NCBI GenBank assembly: GCA_009792885.1
Contig: WMCF01000246.1
Location: forward strand, 1-64,000
Length of the DNA stretch: 64,000 nt
DNA from: Eremophila alpestris peregrina
Lineage: Eukaryota; Chordata; Aves; Passeriformes; Alaudidae
Direction of reading: 5' to 3'
Below are positions 1-9,270 of the stretch, one piece after another. A program made the translations under genes and the position numbers. Under the pieces are notes generated by a model. That model had not been told where the DNA came from and ran no database searches. It was given only the letters and a program-made list of their open reading frames with translations. Position 1 is the stretch's first letter; every line of letters begins with the position of its first letter.

Positions 1-1250
1 TATAGAATTTTTCCCCATAAATTGCTAGGAAAAGAACTATTGGGTGCTTATCGGTACTTAAGCAAAAGACAAAAGAGGTGGCCAGAGGAGAGGGGGTTCA
101 CCTGGCTACACTTTTTTGTCCCTGGGAGGTTTCCTTCAGAGTGGGGAGATTTTGAGGGTAAAGGACAGTGGGGGCAGCTATTCCTGCCCTCTGCACTTCA
201 GAGAGAGGACAGCCAGGCAGTTGCTTGCTGCGAGAGGAGTTCACTGTCACCACCAAGTCAAGTCCTGGGAACTCTACCACATCTGCTTGTGTGCCTAGGA
301 ATTCAGAGCTCACCTCCTCCTCCTGCCCTGCTGGCACTGCTTTGAGGCTTTTTGCTCTGCTGTGGCCTCACACTGCCCTGCCCTGCCAGGACATCCTGCT
401 GCTCCAGCCACCACCGCAGAGCTTCTGATAGATCTGTTCCAGCCTGGTGCTCCCAGAGCCCTGCAGGGGCACTGAGATCAGACTGCCCCAGGCTTTGTGG
501 AACAAAGCCCCTTGAGGTTCTTGGTTCTGTTTATTATTATTGGTGTAGTAGTTGTTGTTTGTTTGCTTTGTTATACATATTAGTACAGAACTGTTATTCC
601 TACTCCCATACCTCTGCCTGAGAGCTCCTTAATTTCAAAATCATAATAATTCGGAGGGAGGGGGTTTCCCTGGCAGACACCTGTCTTCCAAACTAAGACA
701 CCCTCATCTCAAGGACCCTTAGCTCAACTCATGGCCCAAAGTTCCCCTCAGGAACCACATTCATGGAAGGAGGGGCTTGGGTGTTCCCACCTTTTTGCAG
801 ATCAGCAAGAATGGGCAAAAAGTCCTTGCTGGCGATGGCCAAGGATTTGGGAAGGGGCTGGAATTGGGGCTGGGGTGGGTGTTAAGAGTTGGAATTTAAG
901 GGGTGTAAGGTCAGGGTTAAACATGGGACTGTGTTTAGGGCTGCAGATTTAAGAAATGGCTGGAATTGGGGCTGGAATTGGGGCTGGATTTGAGGTCAGG
1001 GTGCCCAGGCCCATAGGGAGAGGTCTTTGCAGGTTCCAGGCCCATGGGGAGGGGTCTCTGTTGGAAACAGGGATCCTCTGGAAGTTTGGGTCTCTCTCAG
1101 TTCCATGGGGTACTGAACTTTCGCAGTTTGATGCCCGGGCGTAGTTTAATGCCTTTTTCTACCTGTTGCCTTTCTGCTTATTAATAAAGTGCTATTTTTT
1201 TCACTTTTATCACTTAGTATTCATTTCTTACAGATGGAAAGGGATTATTA
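1..1250. other. Left flank, no gene recognised
   Basis: I recognise no conserved protein in any frame here. The stretch holds a short degenerate repeat of ggggctggaatt-like units at about 855-990. A plus-strand AATAAA lies at 1183-1188 in AT-rich sequence. The 660-720 and 1140-1230 segments loosely resemble old avian retroelement or LTR flanks, but I cannot define ends or a target-site duplication, so I leave them unclassified. Confidence 0.4.
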
Positions 1251-1499
1251 GAATTATAAACGAGGATAAATCAGGCCATTCAGTTCTCCTTTCAATTTTC
1301 TCTTAAACCAGGATGATGACAGATTCCATGAATTCCATAAAATCCCATGGTGAAACAGCACCAGGCCGTGGAATCGCATGGCACCGAGGCATGGCACAGC
1401 AGGTCCTGGTGGAACCCAGGGCAGCGTTGTTGAGCCAGAGTTGGTGGCCAAACCCCTCCGATTTGGGGAGCCGGCGCTGTCCCTCGTTGTCCCGGCGGT

Positions 1500-1618
1500 T
1501 CTCGGTGCCTGCCTTTGTTGAGCCGGGGGTGGTGTCGGTCCCACTCCCGTTTGGAGGGGCCGGCGCAGCGAGAAGGGCGGCGGCGAGAAAAGGCGCACGG
1601 GCGGCGAGAAGCGGCCAT
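1500..1618 (-). CDS. Possible first exon of a leftward gene (MTHFD2 is the positional candidate)
   Basis: Downstream of the leftward TATA-like box, a minus-strand ATG at 1618-1616 in good context (GCAGCGATGG) opens a frame beginning MAASRRPCAFSRRRPSRCAG. The peptide is rich in Arg, Ser and Ala with no acidic residue for about 23 positions, as in a mitochondrial targeting sequence. In mammals MTHFD2, a mitochondrial folate enzyme, sits head to head with MOB1A, so it is the expected neighbour. I see no clear splice donor and none of the conserved MTHFD2 body, which would lie beyond the left edge. An overlapping frame starts with another ATG a few bases upstream. The call rests on position and composition only. 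Confidence 0.22.
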
Positions 1619-2660
1619 CGCTGCATCCTCCCCTCCCTGCCAGCCCCCCGCACACAGCGCCCCGTGCCCGGGCTCCGGGCTGGCGGCGCTGAGGGCCGGG
1701 GGCGGTGCCGGGGCTCCGCCGATGGGGTCTCCGCTGCCGCCGCTCCCCCGGAACCGGGCATCACCCCCCGCAGCCGCCTTATATAGGCAGGCTGAGCTCC
1801 GCCCCCCCCGGCAGCAGCCAATAGGAGCAGAGATATTAATAAGGGGCGGAACGAAGAAGTTTTTACCTCGTTATTAAATAATGAGCTGCGGAGCCAGAGA
1901 GAGCGAGAGAGCGACGTGATTGGCCGAGAGGGTTCCGGGAGGAGACCCCATTCTGGGGGTGCCCAGGCGCACGGGGGGATGTCTCTGGGGTCCCAGTCCA
2001 AATCTTTGGGTGCCCAGGCGCACGGGGAGGGATGTCTGGGTGTTCCAGCCCCATTTCTGGGGGTCCCAGCCCCACTTTTGCGGTGCCCGAGCTCATTCCT
2101 TGGCCTGCCCCAGCGTAGGCGCGGCCATCGCACAGAGGCGCAATGCGCGGCCACGCCCCCTTGGCGAGGTCCCGCCCCTTTCTAAAACTCTCGCGAGAGT
2201 TCTCGGCGCGGGCGGGTCCCGGCAGGAGCTGCCGCCGCTCCCTCAGCGCAGCCCGGCCCGGCCCGACCCGACCCGGCCCGGCTCGGCTCTGTTCGGCTCG
2301 GCTCGGCTCGGCTCGGCTCGGCTCGGCTCGGCTCGGCCCGGCTCGGCTCTCATCGATCCGCTCCCTCAGCCCGGCCCCGCTTCCCTCAGCCCTTCCCGCT
2401 CCCTCAGCCCGGTCCCACCTCCCTCAGTCCGTTCCCTCAGCCCTCTCCGCTCCCGCATCCAGGCCCCTCTTCCTTCCTCTCCCTCCCTCAGCCCTTCCCG
2501 ATCCCTCTCCCCTTCCCTCCCCCTCAGCCCGTTTCCACTCCCCTCAGTCTGTTCCTGCTTCCCTCATCTCTTCTTGCTCCCTCAGTCCCTTCCCTCTCCT
2601 CTCATCCCGTTTCCTCTCCCCTCAGCCCGGCCTGGTCCGTCTCACCATGAGCTTCCTCTT
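1500..2660. promoter_or_regulatory. CpG island upstream of MOB1A, with divergent promoter elements
   Basis: This GC- and CpG-rich block immediately precedes the MOB1A start codon. Readable on the plus strand are an ATTGG (inverted CCAAT) at 1919-1923 and a 14-bp perfect palindrome with a TCTCGCGAGA core at 2187-2200. A tandem run of cggct pentamers (about 2270-2350) and a degenerate ccctcagcccg repeat (about 2360-2640) follow, probably in the MOB1A 5' UTR. On the minus strand, a CCAAT box (ATTGG read from 1822 to 1818), a GGGGCGG box near 1805 and TATATAAGG near 1784-1776 are aligned like a promoter firing leftward, away from MOB1A. Confidence 0.6.
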
Positions 2661-5600
2661 GTGAGTGAAAAGAATCCTTGGGAATGTACAAAGAGGCGCT
2701 TCCTCACCTGTGGGGAAACTGTGACAGGACCAGAGGAAATGGCCTCAGGTTGCACCAGGGGAGGTTCAGATTGGATTTTAGGGGAAATTTCTTCGCTGTA
2801 ATGGTTGGAAAGCCTGCCCAAGGCAGTGGTGGAATCCCCATCTCTGGGAGTTTCCCAAACATGGATGTGGCACTCGAGGAGTGGTGACCGTGGGGATGGT
2901 GCTGCACTGGACTCGATGATCTTGGGGATCTATTTGGATGGTCTTGGGGATCTTTTGCAAAGAATTGCATGATTCTGTGACAAACTGGAAATGCTTTTCC
3001 CCTTCTCAGTGGGAGCCGGTCTTCGAAAACATTCAAGCCAAAGAAGAACATTCCGGAAGGATCCCACCAGTACGAGCTCCTCAAACACGCCGAGGCCACA
3101 CTGGGCAGCGGCAACCTGCGGCAGGCTGTGATGTTGCCCGAGGGGGAGGACCTCAACGAGTGGATTGCTGTGAACAGTGAGTCCTCTGAGAAAGGGAAAA
3201 CCCCAAAACTCCGGGGTTTATCCTCAAACAAACCCCTGAATCCCCCAGGCTGGGGTAGCTGAGGTGGGATAAAAGCAGCGGAAGCAGGGCCCATGTCAGG
3301 GGGTGTTGTGCAAGGAGGAAGAGACAAAGCTGCACCAAAACTGTGCTGTTGTGGTTTTGGGGTGTTTTTTTGCCAGTTCAGGCTCATGGAGGGGATTTTG
3401 GTTTGTGAATGGTTATTTTTGGAGTTAGAAAATCAGCACCGTTGGCTGTAAAAGCTGTAGTATGAATGATCCAGGGAGAAAGTGGAGCTCTGTTTCCCCC
3501 AAACTCCAGGATTGTGGAATTTCTTTCTTTGTTTTCTGTTTTCAAATCCAATTTGAAAAAAAAAAAGCAGCTGCTCCCCCTGGCCTTGACTTTTGCTTCT
3601 TTGGCAGTTAGAGAGGGAAAAAATGTAATTGTAAGCAAGGAATGTAGAGATTCAAGCCAGGAGTGCTCAGCCTGAGGAAGGTCTCTCCTGGAAACTAAAA
3701 TCTACTTATTCCATGGAATGCTAAGTGGAGCTCAGGGTGAAACATTGGCGAATCAACCCAAATTCTTGGATGGCTGAAATGTCTGGAAGTCAGGTGACGT
3801 TTTAGGGAAGGGTTTGGTTTTGCCAAGACTTCTTTGGGACATTGATGCTGTGACAGGAAGCCCTGGGAGATGCTGCAGCCTCATTGTGCTCACACCTGGC
3901 TACCCCAAGGTGTTTCCTTTGCAGCCGTGGATTTCTTCAACCAGATCAACATGCTGTATGGGACCATCACGGAGTTCTGCACTGAGGGCAGCTGCCCTGT
4001 CATGTCTGCAGGGCCCAGGTGAGAGGGCAGCCCCAGCTGGGGGCAGGGAGAGGTGGAGGAAGGAGCAGGAAAAAGGATGGGACGTGTCCAGGTGGGATTC
4101 AGGTGCCACATTTTGCCCCTCTGGTGTCATTTATGGTCACACCAGTTGGGTGTCTCTTTTCCTCGTCCTCCCCTGTGTTTGGAAGCTGGTGAGGGATTTC
4201 ACTGGGAGGGACTGGTCTTGCTGTCAGAGTCTGAGGGAATCATGGAATGGTTTGGTTTGGAAGAGACCTTAAATCCCATCCAGTGCCATGAGCAGGACAC
4301 TTTCCACTGTCCCAGGCTGCCCCAACCCCTGTCCAAGCTGGCCTGGGACACTTCAGGGATGTGGTGAATTTTCAGGAGGCACGTTTGTCTTGGGTTGCAA
4401 TAAACCAAGACAACATTTAATCAGCTTTAATTTAATAATTTCACTTTAATTGTATAATGTGGTGGCACTGCTCTGTAGGAGAATGTTAGGGCCTCAGGGG
4501 AGGTGGAAAGAAGACAGTGAACCCTTTTTGGGGCCACCTGGTTGATTCTAGGTATGAATTCCTGCAGGGATGCCAGGGGTTGGTTCTACACTTGTGTATT
4601 TTGCCAGGGCAAAGCCACAGCTGAGAATCCTCTTGGGGAGGTTGCCAAGGTTGGTGAGCCCAGCACCCTGTGGGTGCTGTGGAGCCTCCTGCCCTGCTCT
4701 CCTACCCTGCAGGATCTGCTCTGCCAGTTCCTGGCTCTATTTTTGGGGCCATTTCCTGTCACAGCTTCCTGCTCAAGTGGCAGTGCTCACTTGCACTTGT
4801 GGTCGGGTGAAAAACAGAGAGGGTTTTGCTGCTTTTCAGGGATCTTGTAAAACATCTCAGAGGAAAGGTGATTGTGTTGTTGTGGGGTGATACCAGGGTC
4901 TGCCCTGGGATCCAGACGCTCCAAAAGCCTTTGGCTCATGTCCAGCTCTGGAGGAGAAGTCTCACATGACCCAAATTCCTGGATCTGAAAGCCACAGAGG
5001 GGGATTAATCCAGGGAGGGATGATGGCCCCGATGCTCCTTTGGCCAGTTTTTGGCTCATTTTAAGGAAATGATGATGTAAGAGGAGGCTGTCACAGAGCT
5101 GAGGGTAATTTTTAACATCTGAGGGGCACTGCTGATCTCTGGGAGCAGGGACAGGATCCGATGGAATGGTTGGAGCTGTTCCAGGGGAATTTGGGATGGA
5201 GATCAGGGAAAGATTCTTTCCCCCAGAGTCTCCTCAGGGAATGGGCACGGCCCCGTGGCTGCCAGAGCTCCAGGAGCATTTGGACATTGCTGGGGATCTG
5301 TGCCAGGGCTGGATTGATGATCCCAGTGGGTCAGGATAGTCCATAATTCTGTGATTTTGGAGGCTGAAACCAGAGGGGTCAGCCCTGACCATTGGCTCAG
5401 GCCAGCAAACTCAAACAACGGGCCAAGCTCTGCTCTCCTCAGCCCTGAGTGACACAGGTGTTGCTCCTGAGATCAGGAGGGAGTCCCAGGGCCTGAAATC
5501 CTGTTTTTCCTGCGGGAGCCAGGGCTGAATCCCCCACCCCACAGGTACGAGTACCACTGGGCTGACGGCACCAACATCAAGAAGCCCATCAAGTGCTCGG

Positions 5601-6456
5601 CGCCCAAGTACATCGATTACCTGATGACGTGGGTGCAGGACCAGCTGGATGATGAGACCCTTTTCCCCTCCAAGATCGGTGGGTGCAGCTGTGTGCCCTG
5701 GGATGGCCCCTCCTGGCTGAGCCACGCCCTTATCCCTGCCTGTCCCTGCCTTCCAGGCGTCCCCTTTCCCAAGAACTTCATGTCGGTGGCCAAGACCATC
5801 CTGAAGCGGCTGTTCCGGGTCTATGCCCACATCTACCATCAGCACTTTGACTCGGTGATGCGGCTGCAGGAGGAGGCTCATCTCAACACCTCCTTCAAGC
5901 ACTTTATCTTCTTTGTGCAGGTGAGCTGGGAGGGATTTCATCTTCCCTCTTGGCTTTTGAAGGATTTGGACTGAAATCTCGAAGATCTGTGGTGATAACA
6001 CCCAGCTCCCCCTTCATACCCAGCTGAGCCCTTGGTGGTGTTAGGCTTTTTGTGGGGTTTTTGTTGGCTGTAAGTGCTCAAATTTCCCTCTCACGTTTTA
6101 ATTACCAAGCTGCAGCCAACAAAACCGGAATTGGAGGAGAATTCAGCGGGTTTGTAGCTCAGGAATCAACTTGGAAGGAGCAGCACCTTTTTTTTTACTT
6201 TCCAAGCCTGTTTTGAGACTTGCTGTGTACAGCAACGTGGCAGAAATTTTATTGCCCTGAAATTGGATTTCTCCACAAGGAACAGGAGGGGTGCTGGTCC
6301 CAGGAGCTAGCCCAGCACGTGCAGGGGGACACTTTTTCCAACTTCCTTCACTTCTTGTGTCTCCTTTTCCCCTGCCAGGAGTTCAGCCTGATCGACAGGC
6401 GGGAGCTGGCTCCTCTGCACGAGCTGATTGAGAAGTTGGGCTCCAAGGACAGATAA
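2647..6456 (+). CDS. MOB1A: MOB1A, MOB kinase activator 1A (6 exons, 216 aa, complete)
   Basis: MOB1A is the Hippo-pathway adaptor that binds and activates LATS1/2 and NDR kinases after phosphorylation by MST1/2. Coding exons are 2647-2660, 3010-3176, 3925-4018, 5545-5678, 5757-5920 and 6379-6456. All junctions are GT-AG and the phases join to exactly 217 codons, the usual family length. The zinc site is intact: Cys79 and Cys84 in FCTEGSCP, and the two histidines of HIYHQHFDS. The MST target threonines are at 12 (SSKTFKP) and 35 (HAEATLG). The N-terminus MSFLFGSRSSKTFKPKK differs from the human form as I recall it only at residue 6. The paralogue MOB1B is nearly identical, so the A assignment rests on the TET3/BOLA3 neighbourhood. 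Exon 1 carries only 14 coding bases at the end of a CpG island. Confidence 0.95.
2715..2985 (+). mobile_element. CR1 LINE fragment (3' end) in MOB1A intron 1
   Basis: The segment reads as a typical avian CR1 3' terminus. It has the block 'ggttcagattggattttagg', then 'ctgcccaaggcagtggtggaatcccc', then 'ggactcgatgatcttgggga', and ends in 'gattctgtgac', close to the CR1 terminal octamer. It lies in sense orientation in MOB1A intron 1 and is 5'-truncated, as most CR1 copies are. Boundaries are approximate. Confidence 0.8.
4235..4365 (-). mobile_element. CR1 LINE fragment, reverse orientation, MOB1A intron 3
   Basis: The plus strand shows the reverse complement of a CR1 3' end: 'aatcatggaatggtttggtt', 'gagaccttaaatcccatccagtg', 'gacactttccactgtcccagg', then 'ggcctgggacacttcaggga'. 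The copy is short and lies antisense to MOB1A. Confidence 0.75.
5105..5356 (+). mobile_element. CR1 LINE fragment (3' end), MOB1A intron 3
   Basis: A second CR1 subfamily type: 'ggatccgatggaatggttgg', 'cagagtctcctcagggaatgg', 'gctggattgatgatcccagtg' and terminal 'ataattctgtgatttt'. It shares a block with the copy at 7418-7560 (the 'cagggaatgggca ... gagctcca ... tttggaca' series). Orientation is sense to MOB1A. Confidence 0.7.
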
Positions 6457-6950
6457 AACCCCCCGGGAGGACCCTTCTGGCTGCTCCTTTTCTGCTTCTT
6501 CTTCAGCCACCTCCGTGCTTGGTTCCAGTGACTGGACAGCACCAAGTGGCCTCAGTGCTGCTGTGCAGCCCCCACTGGGCTCTCCTTGCCATGGGCTGGG
6601 CAGAGGTGGAGCAGGTTCTGTCCTGCACTGGACGTTCCAGGTGCTGCCCAGCCACTTTCTGCTGCCAGAGCTTCTCCCTGGACTCTCCAGCCCGAGAGCA
6701 TGCCCGAAGCGGCTCAGCTTATTTTTGGAAGTGCTTTTCTTTTGATCTGTTTTTTTGGATAAAAAAGGTGCACTTTGGCCCAGAACCTTAAGCTCCCAGT
6801 GGCAGCAGCAGTTGGGGGTGAGGAGGAGAAGTGCCTCATCCCAGGGCGGGCTATCCCTGTCCCTGGGTGGAGGAGCAGCTCTGGGATGTCCCACGGGTCC
6901 CTCCTGTGTGGCAAAGGCAATAATAATAAAGTTTCTTCCTGCTCTTCTTT
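6457..6950 (+). other. MOB1A: MOB1A 3' UTR
   Basis: The sequence follows the MOB1A stop TAA at 6454-6456. It contains no other coding signal and ends at the AATAAA signal at 6925-6930. This UTR of about 0.5 kb is much shorter than the several-kb mammalian MOB1A UTR as I recall it; longer read-through forms would run into BOLA3. Confidence 0.65.
6925..6930 (+). terminator. MOB1A polyadenylation signal AATAAA
   Basis: AATAAA within 'ggcaataataataaagtttc', about 470 bases after the MOB1A stop and followed by a T/G-rich stretch ('gtttcttcctgctcttctttc'). Cleavage is expected near 6945. Confidence 0.75.
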
Positions 6951-7065
6951 CAGAAAAAGAGGGGCTTCTCCTCTTCTTCCCCCCTCCCACGGGGCTCTGA
7001 TTGAACACACAACACTGGGCAGAATTTACATCCAGGGGGACAGCCCTGGGCCCCTCCTGGAGCAC

Positions 7066-7071
7066 TTTATT
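7066..7071 (-). terminator. BOLA3 polyadenylation signal AATAAA
   Basis: The minus strand reads AATAAA (plus 'tttatt' at 7066-7071), beginning only 16 bases after the last base of the BOLA3 stop codon. Cleavage near 7045-7055 would leave a 3' UTR of only about 35-45 bases. Confidence 0.7.
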
Positions 7072-7087
7072 AGTGCTGGGAGCAGTC

Positions 7088-8563
7088 TCAGGACTTGGGG
7101 GCTGAGGTGAAGATGCGCAGGCCGTGCATGTTCTTGATCTCCTCGCTCAGGGCCTGCAAGGCAAGCACAACTCTCAGTGGCAGCTCTGGGGCGGGTGAGC
7201 ACCCTCAGCTCCATGGGTTTGGAGGTGCTGGAATCAGATAAAAAGTGTAGCCCTTGTGCAGTCACACACAGAATTCCTGGTGCTGCTGTGCTGTCACACT
7301 CCTGGTGCTGCGTGTGTACAAACCAAACCCTGCAGGGCTTTTTGCATGAAATCCAAATGGTTTGGGAACCCTGCACAACACCCCAGTGATGTTCTGCCTC
7401 CAGAGGGTGCTCAGACATTGACCAGGCTCCCCAGGGAATGGGCAGACCCCAGAGCTCCAGAACGTTTGGACACTGCTCCCAGGGTGGGAGTTTTGGGGTG
7501 TTTGTGCAGGGCCAGGAGCTGGATTGATGGATCTCTCACACTCATTCCAGCTGCTCATGTTCCCTCCCTCCCATTCCCTCACACCCATTCCAGCTGTGAG
7601 TGCTGCTCCTGTTCCCTCACACCCATCCCGTGGCCCAGGGCAGCCCCCAGAGCCCCCTGACCTGGTTGACCATCTGGTGCTGCTGCACCATGCGCTTCTC
7701 CCGGAACTCCTCCGACTCGATGTGGATTTCGTACATGGCGCCGCAGCCTCCTGAGAAATTAAAGTCAAAGCTTGAGCCGAAGTGAGGCACCTCTGTGCCC
7801 ACACACCCCCTTCTGGGGGTCCCCTCAGCCCAGGGCGGGGCTGGAGAATTACTCGGTTCCCCCCCTGCAAACCACAGACCATAGTTTTCCTGTACCTGAG
7901 ATATCCACGACCTTGATGGCCGATGCCCGCGGGAACTTCTCCCGCAGCACCCGCGCCAGATGCGACTCCCCCTCCGTCTGAGAAGCAAAGCTGCGCCAGG
8001 AGCAGCAGCGCAGCAAGAGCTGGGGGGCGAAACTGCCCTGAGAAACCCGGGGGGACCCCAAAAACACACAGGGGTGCGGGGGGAGACCACTCGCTCCGGG
8101 TAGGGGAAGGGAAGGGGAAGGAAACGGGAACGGAAGGGAAATCTGCCGGCACTGGAGGGGGGCACAAAAAGCTGGGGAAAACCGGGAGATTGGGGTGAAC
8201 CGAGAGAAGGAGGGATGGAAACCGGAGCTGCCTTTCCCCGGCACCAGTGCGAGGGGAGGAAGAGGCGCCTTCCCCGACCCCGGCGCAGCGGCTCCCAGGG
8301 TGGGGTACGGGGGTGAGGCGGGACTCCCCCTTCACACCGGGACCCCGGGGAGGGGTCACTCTGTGAGGGGCCGGTGGGCCCGGGTTCGCTCACCGCGATG
8401 GGGCGCGGGCCGCGCTTACCGGCACCGGGGGGACACAGGGAGGGGCCGGGCCGGGAGGGGGGCACAGGCAGAGGAAGGGACACAGGGACAAGGACAGAGG
8501 GACACACAGACGCGGGGACTGACGGACACTCACCGGGCCCCGGCCCAGCCCCGCCGCCGCCAT
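7088..8563 (-). CDS. BOLA3: BOLA3, mitochondrial BolA family member 3 (4 exons)
   Basis: BOLA3 helps deliver 4Fe-4S clusters to mitochondrial enzymes such as lipoate synthase and complexes I/II, acting with GLRX5 and NFU1. Exon 2 (7896-7977, or to 7990) encodes TEGESHLARVLREKFPRASA and onward through DISG. Exon 3 (7662-7750) encodes GCGAMYEIHIESEEF through QHQMVNQ. Exon 4 (7088-7153) encodes ALSEEIKNMHGLRIFTSAPKS and the stop. The cluster-binding Cys (GCGA) and His (MHGLRIF) are present. Exon 1 is ambiguous. A donor at 8534 gives MAAAGLGRGP joined to TEGE (88 aa, no evident targeting peptide). A donor at 8394 gives phase 2 and, with an acceptor before 7990, adds FASQ before TEGE, matching human FATQ, for about 139 aa. 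The start ATG is 8563-8561. Confidence 0.87.
7418..7560 (+). mobile_element. CR1-like fragment in BOLA3 intron 3
   Basis: 'ctccccagggaatgggcaga', 'ccagagctccagaacgtttgg', 'cactgctcccagggtgggag' and 'ggagctggattgatggatct' match the copy at 5105-5356 and an avian CR1 3' region. It is truncated before the terminal octamers. It is followed by a short run of 'tcacacccattccagctgtgag' near-repeats. Confidence 0.6.
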
Positions 8564-8640
8564 CCCGGGGCGCGCGCCGGGGTCACCCCCGGCTCAGCCA
8601 ATCAGCGCGCGCCGACCGAGCCAGCGCCCCCTGGCGGCTC
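8534..8640 (-). promoter_or_regulatory. BOLA3 promoter with CCAAT box
   Basis: CpG-rich sequence upstream of the BOLA3 ATG carries CCAAT at 8598-8602 in 'gctcagccaatcagcgcgcg'. It lies about 35 bases upstream of the start codon on the transcribed minus strand. No TATA box is visible. The island extends from about 8000 to 8650. Confidence 0.5.
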
Positions 8641-8649
8641 GGAGGACCC

Positions 8650-9190
8650 CGAAGTGGTCCCGGCTACCCCCTCCCGAGGGGTCCCTCCCCGACCCCACAA
8701 AGGGTCCCCTCCTGTCCCCGCAAGGGCCTCATCCTGTCCCCACAAAAGGCCCATCGACCCCACAAAGGGTCTCCTCCTGAACTCCCCTCACAGGGCCCCC
8801 TCCCGATCCCACAAAGGGCTCATGCCGACCCCTAAGGGCCCCCTCCCGACCCCACAAAGAGCCCCCTCCTGTGCCCCCGAAGGGCCTCATCCCGACCCCA
8901 CAACGGATCCCTTCCACAGGGCTCCTCCTGACCCCTCGTGCCCTTAAAGAAGGTCCCATCCTGCCCCGCCTCCATTCCCATCTCCAGGATCCCACCCTGA
9001 CCCCCCAAAAGGATCCCATCCCACTTCTCACCCCATAGATGGAGCCGCACCCAAAAGGACCCCGTTCTGCTCTGCCCCTGATTTTCTCATACCCAGAACC
9101 CCATCCAGACCCCCCCCATCCCAAAACGCCCAATCCTGCCCCCCATTCCCAAACCCAGGGCCCCATCCTTCCCCTCTTCCCCCCATTCCA
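8650..9190. repeat. Degenerate GC-rich tandem repeat between BOLA3 and the TET3 3' end
   Basis: Variants of 'cccgaccccacaaagggcccctc' recur in a 25-40 bp rhythm, including 'ctcatcctgtccccacaaaagg', 'ctcatcccgaccccacaacgg' and 'ccatcctgccccgcctcc'. The long open frames here on both strands are by-products of this repeat. It fills the gap between the BOLA3 promoter and the predicted TET3 polyadenylation site. Confidence 0.7.
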
Positions 9191-9264
9191 GCCCCATTCC
9201 AGAAGAAATTCCAGCAGAAAAACCCACACGAGCTTTGTGTTGAGTGCAAAAAATAAATATAAAA

Positions 9265-9270
9265 TTTATT
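9265..9270 (-). terminator. Candidate TET3 distal polyadenylation signal
   Basis: The minus strand reads AATAAA within 'gttttaataaattttatatttatttt', at the border between AT-rich UTR-like sequence and the GC-rich repeat beyond. It is the clearest canonical signal I found downstream of the TET3 stop. Confidence 0.55.

Noticed and set aside
660..1230. Possible ERV LTR fragment
   Set aside because: Some stretches recall avian LTR flanks, but no TG...CA ends, primer-binding site or target-site duplication could be fixed.
1776..1786. TATATA-like element as the MOB1A TATA box
   Set aside because: It lies about 860 bp upstream of the MOB1A ATG. In the minus orientation it forms a proper TATATAA with CCAAT and GC boxes behind it, so it is better read as a leftward promoter.
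1303..2154. 283-codon minus-strand open frame upstream of MOB1A
   Set aside because: It runs across the promoter TATA/CCAAT elements and has repeat-like composition. Only its inner ATG frames downstream of the TATA box are worth considering.
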